The notes under the pieces were generated by a model. It was given only the letters and a program-made list of their open reading frames with translations. It had not been told where the DNA came from and did not search any database. A program made the position numbers and the translations under genes. Shown here one piece after another: positions 6,201-6,881 of a DNA stretch of 6,881 nucleotides; positions within the stretch are counted from its first letter, which is position 1, and each line of letters begins with the position of its first letter. Source of the DNA: Chlamydiota bacterium (lineage in GTDB: Bacteria > Auribacterota > UBA3054 > B51-G9); assembly GCA_003648225.1 (NCBI GenBank), contig QMOL01000156.1:1-6881 (forward strand), given 5' to 3'.

Positions 6201-6881
6201 AAAAATTAGGTATAAAAGATAAGATCTCACACATTTTACCTCCATGCGATAGTTCCGGGATTTCGGCATTTCCGCCTGAAGTCAGGCGATATTATTTTTC
6301 TAAGAATGTCGTTGAAAAACTTCTACCGGTTTATTTACAGGATTTTCTTCCAATGTCCGATAAAGACAAAGAGTTTTCACAAGTGAAAGTTAATAATTTT
6401 TCTTTACCTACAGATCAGGATTTCAAGATAATATGGTATGAAAAAACTCCCCGGCAAAAAAAATCAAGTTGCGAGTTTAGTAATACAGGACTTATAATTC
6501 ATCAGACATCGGAAAAGGTCTCACCATTATGGAAGGGGACCGGAATAATTCCTTTAATTTCCAAAAATGAAATCCCGCGAGTTGACAGTTTTTTTGATAA
6601 AACATTGATAAACCAAATTGAAGGGATAAACATTGCCACAGCGAATTTACATTCCGACAATCCACCGGTTCTTTCGTTTGCTTTCACCCCATCTCCGGCT
6701 TACCAATCGTACAAGAATTGGAATGATGAAAGTTTAGTATTAGAAATTGAATGGCAAGATTCGTCTAACGCGGTGTTACGTTTATATGTAAAAAGTTATC
6801 AAAGGAAAGATGGATTGCTGTACAACAATCCCGGTGTGAAAATCGGGGAAAAGAAAATCATTACGCCCGTTGATATTGATG
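3248..6881 (+). CDS. Large predicted exported TPR protein of unknown function, 3' end outside window
   Basis: The frame stays open from ATG at 3248 to the last base: 1211 complete codons without a stop. I do not recognise the family. Residues 1-19 (MKNISVFLFAFLTSYCGFA) form a likely signal peptide with cleavage after GFA; Cys16 lies in a poor lipobox. Residues about 20-230 are rich in aromatic residues and probably beta-structured (for example SMPLVNLYFPFSITYW). Residues about 300-450 look helical. Two TPR units follow: 455-487 (YVRGCNLLKAGDTEKALRYF) and 488-521, whose G495, A507, Y511, A514 and P519 match the TPR consensus at all key positions. More degenerate helical repeats seem to run from about 525 to 810, including 646-715. 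From about 872 (MYTIENQSGFHFVLKKHIFI) the sequence again looks beta-rich, weakly recalling the N-terminal domain of DUF3857/transglutaminase-like exported proteins, but no Cys-His-Asp core is visible before the edge. No Shine-Dalgarno precedes the ATG; the start rests on the signal peptide and the short predicted leader. The ATG at residue 21 is an alternative but would lose the signal peptide. A periplasmic or surface scaffold is likely; any enzymatic role is unknown. Confidence 0.9.
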   Translation, partial: MKNISVFLFAFLTSYCGFAVMVGKPLFNIEIGEPSYEYKSSKGINSYILTDTRTHTVFKKEYPEYYNLQEFKAKQRFYRVHLPITLTPNFGDLPKTIDLSYSFSFNSIYKKRNGKSTSIKKTPIHFPFKWEKIPTSAGGKTEWFLTSEWMVESDKEIWNNSELLVENSLGYLKIVKQPGKNDRWSMPLVNLYFPFSITYWSDQYGFNDRWTDENFPKFIYREVKGNEVLDSCSVQVFTSNSDLPSCGTLKVKDLKKLFNKLKNNWKDPYKNKYVYTNLWKISPWASKYKKIVEPKLKAAFLSRVCLEFPNDSDAAELLLKQLAVNKDSEKAGRVYVRCKKKWAKWSEHWFEIYLSSVKDEPTRRALLMSFLREHPDSGFALNKLTYSLIKDKRIGPAKHLTDKWESIEPSNIYVYSAQAEIAKLEDNKDKLQLAYSQAIRFTLPAKTNISFNSSGYNLYVRGCNLLKAGDTEKALRYFRKTLTITNSVACYLRMGDTYLKIGLTASAIKSYKKALSLSPDHPGALSGIIRSYEKVKDSHSEKTYQKKLVNIISPLAREEISKKDWTNTVALAKYVLDVYPDSQFMQEIYIRSLIHLGLFDKASENLYKATWNRKFDVQINALWAELATAIYRDKSVLILSDNKISWLKLAIEAWKKVSKLSPKYYVSYLEQALLNSEMGNNYQAYLALKKCYKRKPSPELAVWIANVCLQAADKNPGISLPDNSSKTFAAEAMRYYNKANELVDTKFFSPETAAGLYRAAKYESKSGADYNAYLRKALRVFPASPELRATQIKAYADAGALAPALWAPYTNTFENLRSSNYDILSCLEKVYKLRKIDDIEILKKEALNKIFWNKTFYDNISNKREIQGHPKMYTIENQSGFHFVLKKHIFIQPGGAYEWFAFRSKYTSGDLKTGKTLWWQKHLLFANSYYHATAKSDHGYLPTSNDDDPASVYSSELRRIFYLPATARTKLHSQSYYSSPARQLKKLGIKDKISHILPPCDSSGISAFPPEVRRYYFSKNVVEKLLPVYLQDFLPMSDKDKEFSQVKVNNFSLPTDQDFKIIWYEKTPRQKKSSCEFSNTGLIIHQTSEKVSPLWKGTGIIPLISKNEIPRVDSFFDKTLINQIEGINIATANLHSDNPPVLSFAFTPSPAYQSYKNWNDESLVLEIEWQDSSNAVLRLYVKSYQRKDGLLYNNPGVKIGEKKIITPVDID

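Noticed and set aside
5861..6881. A transglutaminase-like catalytic domain in the long protein
   Set aside because: The region weakly recalls DUF3857-type sequence, but no Cys-His-Asp core motif was found before the window ends, so no enzymatic function is claimed.

Overview
The window is AT-rich bacterial DNA with every recognisable gene on the + strand. It carries one tRNA gene and three protein genes, two of which run off the window. Sec-type signal peptides on two proteins, a sigma70-like promoter ahead of the tRNA, intrinsic terminators with T-runs and one good Shine-Dalgarno suggest an ordinary, probably diderm, bacterium. The mix of AT-rich genes, short GC-rich palindromes and large unrecognised secreted proteins resembles uncultivated FCB/PVC-type lineages, but no taxonomic marker gene is present, so this is only a guess.

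Layout. Positions 1-749 hold the 3' part of a GT-B family 4 glycosyltransferase. Its last 22 codons look like a repeat-derived tail, and its stop codon lies inside a strong terminator (742-778). Positions 779-1188 are a gene-free stretch with small palindromes and a degenerate 9-nt repeat. A promoter (1190-1218) then drives tRNA-Arg(ACG) at 1239-1315. Directly after the tRNA, its 3' part is repeated at 1326-1399, with a 36-nt double palindrome sitting in the T-loop of the copy. A related palindrome forms the tail of the glycosyltransferase. Positions 1400-1733 are AT-rich and non-coding.

Positions 1746-3044 encode a 432-residue exported protein. It has a signal peptide, a Tyr/Gly/Asn/Cys-rich first part and a strongly basic Arg/Ser/Pro-rich second part ending in eight 13-residue repeats; a clear terminator follows. 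After a short intergenic region with a predicted promoter overlapping an inverted repeat, a very long reading frame opens at 3248 and stays open to the end of the window. It covers at least 1211 codons and encodes a predicted exported protein with TPR repeats in its middle and no recognised catalytic domain. It is easily missed because its stop codon lies beyond the window.

The genes look like separate transcription units: a terminator follows the glycosyltransferase and another follows the Tyr-rich gene, and promoters are predicted for the tRNA and the long gene. Nothing in the sequence shows that the two exported proteins work together, although adjacency and shared export make a common cell-surface role possible. 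No mobile-element protein, CRISPR array, toxin-antitoxin pair or known defence gene was seen.
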